From contig VUYV01000790.1 in NCBI GenBank assembly GCA_008711295.1, forward strand, positions 1 through 64,000: a stretch of DNA of 64,000 nucleotides. Reading direction: 5' to 3'. The position numbers and the translations under genes were made by a program. Source of the DNA: Anarhynchus alexandrinus (lineage: Eukaryota; Chordata; Aves; Charadriiformes; Charadriidae). The notes below the pieces were generated by a model that saw only the letters and a program-made list of their open reading frames with translations, searched no databases and had not been told where the DNA came from. Positions 49,906 through 62,103 of the stretch are shown here, one piece after another. How positions within the stretch are numbered: the stretch's first letter is position 1; each line of letters starts with the position of its first letter.

Positions 49906-52900
49906 ATGCGATTGGAAAAAACCGTGCAGGAAATCCTCAGAGGGGGCAACCGCTCGCAGATCTGAGCTGGGTTGCCATTTCAGATTTGTTCTCACATGTC
50001 TTGCTTCTTGAGCTTCTTGCAAATCTCATGTTTGTTCTTCTCTAACTCTGAACTCTTCTTGACTTTGGACACCATTAACTGGCCCTGAATCAGAGCGCGC
50101 TGCTTTATGGAAGGAGTGTGGCCATCCTAATAATGTAACCTACAGTAACCAGCAAACCAGGGGTGCAAGCAGCATGCTGTGAAACCCCTATAGATTTTGA
50201 TCTCCTTTTATAAACGTGGGACTTGAAATTGCCCTCGTGGCTGGACATCCAGTGTCCTGAGTTCCTGCACGTGGTTCTGGTGGGGTTTCCAGGCTGGGAT
50301 CCGCAACGGAGTCAGCACACGTGAAGAACCGCAGCTCCACGAGCAGCATGGGACTGGTAAAATGCACATACAGAAGCAGTTGTCTTCTGTGCTGCTCTGC
50401 AAAGAATATCAGTGTCTTACTGGTCCATGTAGGGAGATTGTGTCCTCCCCAAGTGAAGCGCAGCAGTTCATGTCTCACTCCCAGGAGTCGCTGGTGGCCT
50501 CGGGAGAGGCAGCCCTCCCACTTGGCATAACGCGGTGGCAGCCTTCAAATTGCCCCTGTTTTGCGGGACCGTACCAAGGGATGCACCTGAAAGAATCCCT
50601 TCTAGTGGGAAAGAGAGGCTCAGTGTTGAGCTCCCTTGATTTTTCTTTGCAGGAGAAGGAGCGATGATGCCAATTCTGAACTCAAGCATGGACTTTGCAG
50701 AGGTTAATGTACCCCTGGAGATTGCGGAACAAAACTGTCTGTCAAACAAAACTGTTTTTTGGGGCAGGGAGGTGGAGTGCATAAAAGTACATTATATTCT
50801 GTTGACCATTAATTGTATAAATAAAACACCACTAAGAATGTTTTTATATGCCACTCTGTTTTCTTATAAAATATAGGGATTCCTGAAGCTGTGTAGAAAT
50901 TCCATAGTAAACATAAAATCTGGCAAATTCTATCCATCCCATGGAACACGGATAGATATTTGCAACTCGCTGTGGAGTAGCAGCATGGCGCGAGTGGGAG
51001 AGGCTGCAGGGCTTTCCACAAATCACAGGGACGCAACGGCAGAATAGAGAACTCTTGGCAACTCCAACCTCCCGTGCCCTTCCTGGGAAAAGGAGCCGTC
51101 ATCCCCCAGAGGCTAGGGAATCTCTCCTAGCCTTCGAAGACAGCATGGGCGATACTTTGTGAGGATTAGTGATTTGAACATGATGTTCTGGTCTTAAAAC
51201 CTTCCAGAGGGCAGGAGCGGTTGCAGTTGTTCCCGCGTATTTAGTATGGAGAAATCAGTGGTTTGTCGGCAGTCGTCGTTTCCAGTACTGCCTTGTGCCC
51301 AGCACCTAGGAGGCATCAAGGTGGTTTTTTTGGTGTTTTTTTTTTTTTTTCTTTTGAAAAACTTTTAGGGCACGTCTGAGTGATTCTGACAGCGGCTGCC
51401 TGCCTGTGGCTAATGAAAGGTTTTCGGATTCCTTTCCATATGCTTTGAAACGCCAGAGGAAATGTCCCAGTGACTCAAATTATAGGTGTTACTTGGGAGT
51501 AACTGCTGCATTGTTGTTGAACACCTGGAATTGGCAGCAGGCAGGCTGCAAGCTGGAAAAAGAAGGAATCGGACGCTCTTAGCTGTCCCTTCCTCCCGCC
51601 AACAACAGGTCGTTAGGCAGCCCTGCCCCTGGGCTTGGTTCAGCTGAAATAGGTATGGAGGGGCGATTGCCACCCTCTGGTCTGGTTCTGTCTCTCAAAT
51701 CTTCCTGTTCCCTGCTAAAGCACAAGAGAATTTAGTTTCAGCGTCAAAGCATTCGTTCCATGAAGTTAAGCCATGGATGGATTTGGGTAGGTATCTTCGC
51801 AGATATTACTGGATGTCCACAGAGGATAAAGCATATCTGCACTCCATGGAGAAAGGCAGCTGGGAATGTTCTGCAGTCCCTCTGCTATTTTTTTAATTTA
51901 TTTAACATCTTGACAGTAAAACCGTTGGAACCGGGTTTGCCAAGGATACTTCTTTTTCTTCCAACTTATCATCTCCTCTCAACCTGTCTAAGAAAAGCAT
52001 TCTTGGCATGGCGGAGGCGGCCCTTTATCCCACTGCTCTGCCTTTGAAGTTGGGTTCTCCGACACGATTGGTACACGGCCAGGAAAGAAAAAACAAAGTC
52101 TGGTACTGCCAGTTGGCTGCACGTTCGTTGCGCAAAGGTGGTATTGAAGGAAAAACTTCCATTTCACAGAAGAAATAGTGGGAGGACAGTATTGTTGTTT
52201 CTGTTTACATTACCTGATGCAACACGGAAGCCGCATTCGAGATGAAGGCCCAGGTGTGCTCTGTGCAGACTCATGTTGGCAGTCAGCTCCTGCACTGACG
52301 GATTTAATACAACAAACAAGTCCATACTACAGTCCGGGTTCTGCATTTCTTACCGCAAGGTGAGATCTACCGTGAGCGTACCCTGGCAGTGTTGGCTTCA
52401 TCGTAGAAACTCCCTACATCTTGTTTCCTGTCTTAGTCAACCTGCTGAAAAAAATCCCCTGACAGTGATAACATAGTTTGTACATGTCAACTTGCTAAGT
52501 ACGTGTTGTTTGGAGCTGTTTGCTAATACCTATATACCTGTAATTGCCTTATCTACATCGGTTTATATTGTTGGTGAGTTAACATCTGGTAAAAATAGTG
52601 ATTGAAATGGGACTTCAGAAGTACCAGTGTGATCGTTCCAAAGTATGAGAAAGAAAAAGTACTAGTGAGCTGGGATCCAGAACCACTTACCGTGGCGAGA
52701 GCTTTGAAACACCCCTCCGTGGTGCCAGTGTTGATCCATCTCAACCACGGGGTAGACATAACGCTGGGTGAAACCCTAGCAGAGACACTCGAGGAGAACT
52801 GTAGGCATGAAACAACCAGGGAATGGCGGAAAAATGGAAATTAAAATAAAGCAGGTCTTTCGCGTATAACCTCTCTGAGATATTGATGGCACCGGCTTAG

Positions 52901-55900
52901 CCTTGTTCCTGCCAGGAAATCGTGGGGATTTAACGGGTGTTGGTTTGACCAGTGTCCTGCTGCTGTGTGGGTGTGCTGAGGGAGAGGGGCCGGGGTGTAT
53001 TCTCTTTCCATTAGGTGGTGCAGGGGGGATCTCTTCTAAGCGCCTCCTAATGAGCAAGGTCTCACCTACTGTTTGGAAACCACTCTTTAAGTGATCGAGT
53101 TAGACTGGTACAAATATGTTTTCTAAATAAGGCTAAAAATTCCCAACGTTCAGTTAATACAATCTTTACACAGCCCCTCTGCATTTGGTGTAAGACAAAT
53201 TTTGGCGAGGACGTTTCCAGCCACGGGGCTCATATGCTAACAAGATCAAATGGCATCTTTTTTGTCATGGTGGCCACCTTTTTGTTCTTTCTCCCAGTTT
53301 ATGACAAGGATTCCTATGGGCTTCCACAGTCTGCTCCAGAGAAATCTGAAGCAGCGTGTGAGCCAGCGTGTGATTAAGCATTGTTCAGGCTCAGTTCTTG
53401 ACCAGAAGTATCAGAGTTCTACTCAAGCTTTGTTTTCTGAACGTTACCTTTAGTAACTGGTGCGCCAAAGTGGTTTGGTTGCAATATTAACAGGCTTCGA
53501 ATCCTTGGTGTCCTAAAGCTACCACTGAAAATTAGTTTCTTGGGGCTTATGATAAAGTCTCCTGGGATTTTCTTGGTCTTGATGACCTTTTTTGTTCCTC
53601 TCTGGTTTGAGGAGGAGGCTCCAAAGTGATTAATCTAGTATTACCTTTATTAAGGTACCTCTGCCATGTGAGATGTCATATCTGTTTATTTCATGCAAAA
53701 ACACAATGTGGGTAAGTCACTGGAAATATTATATCTAAAACACAGGCCTTGAGGTCCTGTATGTCATCCTTAATGTTTAGGGATGACTTGTATTAGTGAT
53801 CAGCTGAATGTCAAGCTGGTCCTTCAGTTGGTGTAGCCAAGTTTGAAGAAACAACTTACTTTTCTGTGAGCAAAAAGGACTGCGCCCATTCACACTGATC
53901 TTGCAAAGTCTTTTTCCATAAGCACTCAAAAAATAGGGAAAGACTTGTCAAAAGTAGTTGCTTGGGTTTGCTGGCCATAGGAATCTGGAACTAAGGTGGA
54001 CTCCAGCGCGCCAGAGCTAGGGCTCTAGGAGGTGGGATGTGTGGATACATTTGCCCGTTGTGTTTCAGTGCTGGTTGTTGAGCTTGGCTGCTGAACTCCT
54101 CCTTCCAGCTATGGTTTGTCATCAGGCCCCTGAGAACAGGGAACCCAAACAGTGTTGGCCACAAACCTTTTGCAATCTCCTCTTTGTGGTGCAACGCACC
54201 CATGGGGAGCCGATAACCCCCGCTGCTGAGGTTTATTCTCTTCTTCTGACATGGAGGTCTGTTCCTCTGGTGGTGGAGCCCCATGAAAACATCCACTCTG
54301 CTTCCAGGGGGGAGGAGGGCCGGCTCTGTATGAGGAGTGTGCTGCCAGCGTCTTGAGTTTCAACCTTTTTTGCTGCCTCGTTGCACCATTACAGCTGTGC
54401 TCGGTGGAAGTCAGAGGTCCAGGCTTGAGAGAAATCGGTGTGCCCGTGTGTCATGTTATTTAGCACGCTGAGGCCTGTGTGATAAAGGAGGTTCACAGGC
54501 ACGGCAGTGGTGTGGTGCTTGAAAACCCATCTGGGATGAATGCTGCTTTGGATCTGTTGTGAATTCAGACTTCCAGCCCAAAATGAAAAATAAGGCCTCG
54601 GGGAGAAGTGTCTGGGTGACATTTTGGATTGTGCTTATGAACTGGTGGGGGGAGAAAATCTGCTAAAGACCCGAGAGGCTTTAATAGCTTGAATGATGAT
54701 TTACAGCTGTTTTATTCAGTGATTTATAGACTGCTCCTTATCACAGAGGCAGGATACAAATACCGAATTTAATAAAAGCACACAATTCTCATTTCTTTCT
54801 CAGAAACTTATAGATGGAAAGGACATTCCACAGTAAACAGCAGTCTCTTCCCATCATCTAACCACCCCCTCACACAAAGATTTGGGACTACAGAGCACAG
54901 CCAGCACTGCCTGGGCATATCTCTTCCCATATAATTTCCATAATACAGCCCTTTCCTCCGACTGCAATGCAGACTCCCTAAATATATGGCCTGTTACCAT
55001 AATGCTACATTCCTGCTCCCCCTGTCTGCGATAGGCACCTCAAAATAACATACAGAGACTTAGCTCTCGAGAGTCCCAAAGGAAAAGATCGGGTTTTTTT
55101 TCTGGCAGTGGCAGCTCCACATCTTCACGCACGCTCCAGCTGGCTGGAGCAGACCACGATGGGATCATCTTCATGTGGGCTTGAAGAGCGCCGAGGAGCT
55201 GACGTCTAACCAGGGCTGCCCGGGTGTTGTACTGATTCCGAGTCCGTATCGCAAACAGTTAGCGATTGCCTCAACCAACGTATAAATGGGTGAGGAAAGT
55301 GAGCACTACATCAGTGGAAGGACATAGCTGAGGTCACCCTGACCTCGTGCTCTGCCTGCTCGGCCATGCTGCTTCCTCACAGCTGACCAAAACCCCCCTT
55401 TGAAACCTTCCTCCCTACCCTGGGAACCATAAGAGAAAGTCTGAAGGCTCCCCGTTGTGGTTACTGATGCTACCTCCAAGCACATGCTCGGTTTCCGTGT
55501 GCAGGTCCCTCGCCGTATCTCCATGCCGTTGGTGACCAGCTCAAGCACATGTCGTGCAGGCGTCAGCACCATCTGCTAATAGGAGAAAAAAAAAAAGCAT
55601 TTCCACGTGGTACCTCTCTGCTGGGAAGCCTAAAACACTGTATAAACAGGAATTAAGCTTGGATCATCCCAGTGTAGTGAGTCATTTTTATTAACCCTGT
55701 TTTCAGACTAATACATTTAGGTTCGGAGATGTCGGATGACTTCTCCAAACAAAACCACGAGAGGGCAGGGAAGAGACCCCCCAGGGAGATCCTGGTGCTC
55801 CCGTCCCTTCTAGAAGGTGCCGCTGCCTTGGCCCCTGCTCCTGCTGTGATCCGATAGCTGTGCTGGTGGTAGCCCAGAGGAGGCGGAGGGGTAATGCCAT

Positions 55901-57083
55901 TCCTTTCCTAGATATCATTGGTGCTAAGTATTTCCCAAGTGCTGTAATCTTTCCAGCTATATTGTGATTCTTTGATTTCTCCTCCTGTCCTCAGTAATTG
56001 TTTTTTGCGAGTAGAAATAGCCTGAGGCGGAACTGGAAAGCAAACAGGATCACACTGAATAAATCCATCTTCACAGTTCTTTTTTTCTATACACCTTTAT
56101 ATCAGTTAGGTTCAAAGAAAGTATCTCCTTACTCCGCCTGGACTGTTTAGCATTTTTTATTAACAAAGTCCTCTTTTAGGCTGGAGCCCATTGAGGTTCA
56201 TTAATCAACAATTGCCATGAAGTGAAAAATTCTTAAACTTCCAAAAATCTTTTTCTTGGAGTGAGTTAATACTAACAATGAAGTTTTCCTTGGCTAAGTG
56301 TCCCCTGCTTTGATGTGTCTGGGTGAGAAACTAAAAGCCACAAAGGTGTTATAAACTGGGCACCGAGTACAGATTTAGACAGGCTGGTATGTGCTTTTAA
56401 CCAATAAATATATATAGTAGAGCAAGAACCAGTATTTGTTTTGTGTGAGAGAGAATTTTTGAGTTTCAGTGATTTTCTTATCAGTTTTTCATTAGCTGAA
56501 CTGTTTTTAATTTTTTTTTAAAGAACAGCAAGTTCTTCTCAATGTCCTGAAAATGGCACCGAAACTGGTCACCCAAACCCCATTCCTAGAGTAACATTAG
56601 TTTACGTTATTTCTGGCAGCAGCGATAATACAGCTCTTCTTAATTTTGGGAGCAGGCTGTTATTGAAACATAAGCCTCTGCAGTTTTGAAAGCTTTCGAG
56701 TCCCTCTGGAAGCCCTGGCGCGGTGAGCTGTATTGGCAACCGGGAGACGTGACCCTGTTCAAAGGTCCATTCCTGGGGCCAGACCTGGCAGGAGAACGGG
56801 CTGCTGCCCTTCGGATGGGTGCAGAGCTGACGTGCAGGGCTTTTTCGCTATTATTACTTACAGTAGGTAATTTTTGTATATAAAAACGCAGGCAGAGAAA
56901 AAGCTTGGGGGTTACTTTTGAAAGTGTAAAGTCCCTAAACCTGCTCAAGGTTGCTTCCCCAAATAAAGCCTTGCTCCTGAGGTGGGTAAAATAAATAGGA
57001 AGACTTGACTCCTGCAGCTTTCTATGGGCCAGTGAACGGGGATGAAGGACCAAATAGCTCCTGAGAGCAGTCAAGCTGCTTAA
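49906..57083. other. Gene-free DNA
   Basis: No exon, RNA gene or clear transposon. A T-rich run lies at 51325-51355. Frames of about 100 codons (50362-50667, 54039-54356) have no domains. Confidence 0.5.
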
Positions 57084-57260
57084 GTGCTGTTTCAGGCTGG
57101 CCAGATCCGTGCTCCAAAGGTCAGGAGGAGGCAGAGCATTCCACAAAACCAAGAGTGCAGAAGTATGAGCGCTGCCCCTCCAGTGCCTACAAACCACAGA
57201 CTCCAGCGGTCCTCTGCCCTCCAACCGAAGGGAGTGAGAAGTTTTGTACTTCACCGGCAT
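57084..57260 (-). mobile_element. Possible decayed LINE ORF2 C-terminus (L2/CR1-like)
   Basis: Within a 206-codon minus-strand frame (56640-57260), the peptide ALLVLWNALPPPDLWSTDLA followed by SLKQHLSS resembles the C-terminal motif of non-LTR retrotransposons (WNxLPxxLRxxxSLxxFKxxL). The rest of the frame is not recognisable, which suggests a short ancient relic. A chance match cannot be excluded. Confidence 0.35.
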
Positions 57261-57742
57261 GTTCCTCGGCTTTGCCGTGACTGCTGGAATTGTTCTGACG
57301 GCCTGAAGTTATCGCTTGCATCATCTTTCCACGGCAATATTGTTATTTTTTAACCAACTATAAAAAGCAAGCAGAAATAAGAGGCACTGCTGCATAAATA
57401 AGAGGTAGTGTTTACCATTGATAATAGTTACCAGGGTGCTTCTTCCTCCACTGGGTCTGAAGTGGATAAAATCATCTCTCTTTGTTTCTGTTTTCGTGTG
57501 CGTCTATTTTTGTTGCTTACATTTCAAATTACTGTATTTTTCTAACAGTGAAAGACTGCGTTTTGCACGCGTAGCACTTTCTATAAAACCCTTGGAAAAA
57601 AAAAAATAAAAAATTGGCAGTGTCGATTCTCTCTCCAGTGGGGTTGGAAGGATTTGAAAGTCTCAGGAAGGAAAGACCATGCCAGCTTTCTGCATACAAA
57701 TTCTGAACCAAGTAGTGGTGATCAAATAGCTAATGTGCAAGT

Positions 57743-57764
57743 TGCACATGCGCGCACACACACA
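57743..57764. repeat. Alternating purine-pyrimidine run (CA-rich)
   Basis: Twenty-two bases alternate strictly (TGCACATGCGCG followed by (CA)5). It is a short dinucleotide-type repeat with Z-DNA potential. Confidence 0.8.
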
Positions 57765-58924
57765 GAGGGAGTACCAGCGGTCGGCGAAAAGCAGGGCTTA
57801 TGAACAAGAGCTTGTTTCTTATCTCACATCAGCTCGTATTCAGAGTAAATATTCCACTGCAGTAACAGAGGTCGAAAACTTGTAGGGTTCCACGGGTGAG
57901 GTCCATACGTTCAGCGTAGGGAGGTGCACAGGGCGCAGCTATGGGACGTGGGTTCTCCCTCCAGCTCGGCTGCTGCTTTGTTGCGTGGAGGCAGGTGAAT
58001 CTTCATGGGCCTGGTGGTGTCCCCTTGGAGATCCACGGGAATCTGTCGGGGAAACATAAGACGCTCGTTTCTTTTAGTGTTGTGTGCTTTGGTAGGGCCA
58101 GTTTGGGGAAGAACTGGTAAAAATGAATTGCGGTGCCACCAATGTGTCCTGTCACTTGAAAACGTACTGCAGTCGGTTAGGGATTTGTACTGATTTAATA
58201 TTTTCAATTTAGTAATATTTAAAATAAACCTAATAGAAAATAGATGGGAATTCTTCTGTAGTTGGCAGGGTAGCTCCAGCATTGTCCTTATTTTTATATC
58301 ATTTTAATGAGGCTGTTTTTCCACCCTGTTTCCACTCTGTGGGTTTGCTTTCCCTGAAGAGAGTAAACAACTCTACGCAGGAAGGTGATCCGATTTCCAC
58401 TGTTAATAATTTGGGGCTCGAATAAGTGAGAAGTGCTGTTTACAAAGAAAAAATAAAATAGATAAATATAAAAATCAGAAGCTCTGTTTGGCTTTGCAAA
58501 CAAAAGTAGCCCAAAAATAAACAGGCCTACCCAGCAGAAAAGAGACTCTGAGGGGAAGTGGATGCCAACTGAAGAGGCAGATGTAAAGAGCATTTCCTAT
58601 TTGGTTTAGCAACTGCAGACTTTTGTCTCCAGTCTGCGTGCATTTCCTCCAATGATTCATCATAAATGTGCATTTATAAATAAACTCCACCTTGGCCTGG
58701 CACATCGATTGCAGCCTGGTTACTTAGGGGAAAAAAAGAAAAAAAGTCATGCTCCCCATTTTTGAATGATACCTGTGTGGCAATATGTTTTTATAGAACT
58801 GTTTCCAGGCTGTTTATTTTATTTACGTTGAGGGATTGTGACTCTGAGAGATGGGACCTGTGGTTTTCTCATTTCATCTGAGTAACGATTCATTAAAGAG
58901 CTTATTTAAGCCAGCCCCATGTTA

Positions 58925-59130
58925 TGCTGTCCGTGTTGCACGTGTCCAGGGACTTGGGTTTGGAAGCTGCTCCCAAGCCTTGGGCTGAGATGGCGGGAGG
59001 CCGAGGGCGGCGAAGCCGGGTGTCTTTGGGGGCTGGAGAAAGGTGTTGTTTAGAAGGCTGTCTCTTTAGCGGCTTCCCCGGGGACGCGGGGCACGGCAGG
59101 GGCTGTCGGGCAGGCAGAGTGCGAGAGGCT
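58925..59130. promoter_or_regulatory. CpG-rich patch
   Basis: About 15 CpGs lie in 200 bp, including GGCGGCGAAGCCGGG and GGGGACGCGGGGCACGG. No exon is recognised next to it. Confidence 0.25.
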
Positions 59131-59672
59131 GAGCAAACCCACAGTGTTTATCCCTAATGCTTTTTTCATGTTTGTTCAAAACAACAGCCCGGGGAAGATT
59201 CCCATAGCGGTGTCCAAGAGAGACCCCAGCGCAAGGCAGCTTGTAACCAAGCTACGTTGCAACTTATTTCTTCCTCCTCTGAACTCCCGCCTTGAACCTG
59301 ACCTTGCAGCCGTCCCCGCACGGGAAGCTGCCACAGAATCACCTAGAAATGTTGTAACAACCGTGCTGTGTTTCTGTGCTTCGTTGGCACTCTAGAAAGC
59401 CACTGCAACTGCTCTTGATGGCTCGGGTCCAGTTCCTGCCAACCCAGCCCAGCTGGGTACGCCGTCGACCCCTCAGACTCGGCTTCTTACCATCTTCTCC
59501 CCATCAGAGCTCTGCACATCTCCTGCCCCCGAGGCCTTTCCCATCTCTGCCACCTTCCCAGCCCCACACCGTGCTGGGAGCCCACTCACCTCGCCAGCAT
59601 CAGTCCTGGAGGGCCACCGGCAACCCCACCATTTTCTTTCCCTGCCTTGCTCCTATAGTACCCATAGTACTT

Positions 59673-60130
59673 CAGAGGAGAGCCACGAGGATGATCCGAG
59701 GGCTGGAGCACCTCTCCTATGAGGAGAGGCTGAAAGAGTTGGGGCTGCTCAGCCTGGAGAAGAGAAGGCTCCGGGGAGACCTTCTTGCGGCCTTCCAGTC
59801 CCCAAAGGGGGCCTACAGGAGAGCCGGGGAAGGACTTTTGACTGGGGCATGGAGTGATAGGACGAGGGGGAATGGCTTCAAACTGGAAGAGGGCAGGTTT
59901 AGATTGAACATTAGGAAGAAGTTTTTCACTGTGAGGGTGGTGAGGCACTGGCACAGGTTGCCCAGAGAGGTTGTTGAGGCCCCATCCCTGGAGGTGTTCA
60001 AGGCCAGGCTGGACGTGGCCTTGGGCAGCCTGGTCTGGTGGGAGGTGTCCCTGCCTATGGCAGGGGGGTTGGAACTCAATGATCTTCAAGGTCCTTTCCA
60101 ACCTAAACCATTCTATGATTCTATGATTCT
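59673..60130 (+). mobile_element. CR1 LINE, 5'-truncated 3' end
   Basis: It starts at CAGAGGAGAGCCACGAGGAT and ends with CCATTCTATGATTCTATGATTCT. It is close to the 47868-48472 element and to the 5711-6086 element, sharing the WWEVSLPM subfamily mark. Just upstream, ATAGTAC occurs twice within 20 bp (59655-59670). This may be incidental, since CR1 usually makes no target-site duplication. Confidence 0.95.
59673..60130 (+). pseudogene. CR1 ORF2 C-terminal remnant in a chimeric open frame
   Basis: The CR1 part reads without stops: [68 protein letters not shown]. It sits inside a 297-codon frame (59376-60269) whose first ~98 codons come from unrelated upstream DNA and whose end runs past the CR1 terminus. 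The catalytic domains are absent. The chimera looks fortuitous, though it is the longest frame in the window. Confidence 0.85.
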
Positions 60131-60919
60131 ACTACAGTGCCCAGCCCATGGGACAAGTTTTGCAGACCGAGTAGTGGGGAGGTCAATTTGCGCGTGTGTA
60201 GCTGAAGTTTCTTTGGGGAGAGCAGCAGTGTTCGATGCAGCTGGGAGAAGACCATTGCAGGAGGCTTAGGCTGAGATAAGCCAATCTTATGGCCAAGTCT
60301 TCATATAGACACATACCCTCGTGCGGTGTTTTCGTGGGATCGGAGTTAGGGGTAGTTTGTTCCCAAGGAATGTGCCATTCTTTTATGGCAGGCGCTATGC
60401 TATGTTTCTGCATTGAGGTGTAACGTACCGCCGGATGGATGAGTGGCATTTGGGAAACAAGGACCCCTAAAATACCAGCGTGGGCATCATTCCCACAGAG
60501 CTACAGCTTTGCCGTTTTGCTCTTTAAATCTCTCTCCGTCAGAATGAAGGTGGAGGAGCAGTTGAATAAATTCAAATGTTTTTTAAGAACAAGAGCTAGT
60601 CAATAGTAAACGTCCCTAGCTTTTTTTTTTTTTTTTTTATGGGTCTAATCCTGAGCGTGTTCAGAGCACTCCTGAACTCTTCCTGACTCGGGGAGCCGTG
60701 GCAAAATCTGCAAACCAAAGGGCTGCTGTCTCCGCCGACGGTGTAAAGGTGCAACGCAGAGAAAACAAAGGCAAGGCAGTCTCAGACTCTGCACAGCACA
60801 TGATCCTCTAATAAAAAATGTTTGGCCTCTTCTCAGGAATAACATGGCCGTGCTTGTAGCTCCAAAAGAAGCCCTGAATGATATTAATACATTCATTAGA
60901 ACAAGTTCAAAGAAAATCA

Positions 60920-61030
60920 TGTTAATTAGCTTGCCTGGCTGAAACTGAGGTTCATTAATCTAAAGTAGATTAACCTGATGGTAATGCCATTAAAGCTGGC
61001 TGGGATATTAATGAAATATATGCAGTTGCA
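60920..61030. promoter_or_regulatory. Candidate conserved non-coding element rich in homeodomain-type sites
   Basis: TAAT/ATTA cores are dense (GTTAATTAGC, CATTAATC, GATTAACC, GGTAATGCC, CATTAAAG, ATATTAATG). TTAATCT/AGATTAA forms a 7-bp hairpin at 60955-60973. TTCATTAAT (60951-60959) is repeated inverted as ATTAATGAA at 61007-61015. This composition is common in developmental enhancers, but AT-rich background can also produce it. Confidence 0.25.
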
Positions 61031-61244
61031 GAGAGCCCAAATGTCCTCCTGCCAGTCGTGGACTGATAAAACCGCCGGCGTTTTCTGCAGTTCCGGCTGC
61101 TTTAAGGAAGACCCGTCCGTTTTACAGCCACCACCCTCATTCTGTAACTTTTGGGACACTTTAAAAGGGGGAGAGCATCCCACGGAGAAACTCGGGAAAA
61201 CAACTCAATTTAGCCTTTTGTGCGAAAAACTTGCTGGAGCAGAG

Positions 61245-61258
61245 CGTGCACGTGCACG
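61245..61258. other. 14-bp perfect palindrome containing CACGTG
   Basis: CGTGCACGTGCACG is its own reverse complement and carries a central E-box at 61249-61254. No associated gene is seen. Confidence 0.6.
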
Positions 61259-61559
61259 TCGGGAGCAGGTAGGGATTTGCCCGTGCAGGCAGCGTGCAGG
61301 CTTTTTATAAGGCAAACTGTGGTGCAGGACTTTGAAAATGTGACCTGCTTTTCAGATATATTTTGGTGCACAGTATGCAGTAAGCATCTAAAAGCTTCCA
61401 GAAACCCAGTGAAGACCCAGAGGGCTTAAAATGGCCTTCTCCTTCTCCCCAGGCTCCAGTATTCTTAATCTCAACTCTTTTTAGTCTTTGACACATCATT
61501 AAAGTGACAGTTCAAGAACAGCTCTGAGATCAAAGGCCTGCAGAGCTTCTATCATGTTG

Positions 61560-61810
61560 CAACGCTTTCGGCAACTCTTTCTCCAGGCCTCCTTCTTAAC
61601 TCCCTCCCTCCAGCCAGGAGGTTGAACGTCTCTCGCTGAAGGCCAGCGGCAGTGGGCAGCGCTGCCAACGTCCTTTCGTCCCTTCCCTGCCCCTTGGTCT
61701 TCTCGGGGCTCTGCCTCTCCGCTGGGTCGCTCCGGGTTTCGCCGGACCAAGGCTCAGCCCAGCCACTAAACGGGGGATATTCACTAATTGAGGTGTGCGC
61801 GCGCGCTACC
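61560..61810. promoter_or_regulatory. CpG-rich patch
   Basis: A cluster of CpGs includes CCGCTGGGTCGCTCCGGG and a GTGTGCGCGCGCGC alternating run at 61793-61806. It is shorter and less dense than the island at 46 kb. No exon is recognised. Confidence 0.3.
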
Positions 61811-62082
61811 GAAACAACTTCAGGTTTGGGCACGGCTCTATACAAATATATACAAATCCAAAATGCAAATAGGGAGGATTTGCAAAATCAGCTCTGATCC
61901 GGAGCGCCAAGAGAAGACACGGGATGGCGTATGAGATGGGGAAGTGGGGAGACGGGGGTTCCTCTCCCCGCTCTTCCCTTGGCGTGTAGTGCTGCCGCGG
62001 GGAAACCTGCTGATCTCCTGGAGAGGCTCCCAGGTTTTGCCACGTGTACCTTCGCAATGCCTACACGTTTCATGCTGGGATA

Positions 62083-62103
62083 CGTCCAGCGTCCAGCGTC
62101 CAG
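62083..62103 (+). repeat. Three tandem CGTCCAG heptamers
   Basis: CGTCCAG is repeated three times without mismatch. It is a short local expansion. Confidence 0.85.

Larger units (their letters stand above)
57261..59672. other. Gene-free DNA with a CpG-rich patch
   Basis: It contains the Z-DNA-prone segment at 57743-57764 and a CpG-rich patch at 58925-59130. Otherwise nothing is recognised. The frame that continues into the CR1 at 59673 starts in non-repetitive Pro/Ser-rich sequence and appears to be chance read-through. Confidence 0.5.

Noticed and set aside
53490..53515. TTCGAATCC as a tRNA T-loop
   Set aside because: No matching stems or A box upstream, so not a tRNA gene.
56640..57260. 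206-codon minus-strand frame as a host gene
   Set aside because: No start context, splice sites or domain. The only recognisable piece is a LINE-like motif, annotated as a possible mobile-element relic.
59655..59670. ATAGTAC direct repeat as a CR1 target-site duplication
   Set aside because: Both copies are on the same side of the element, and CR1 typically leaves no duplication.
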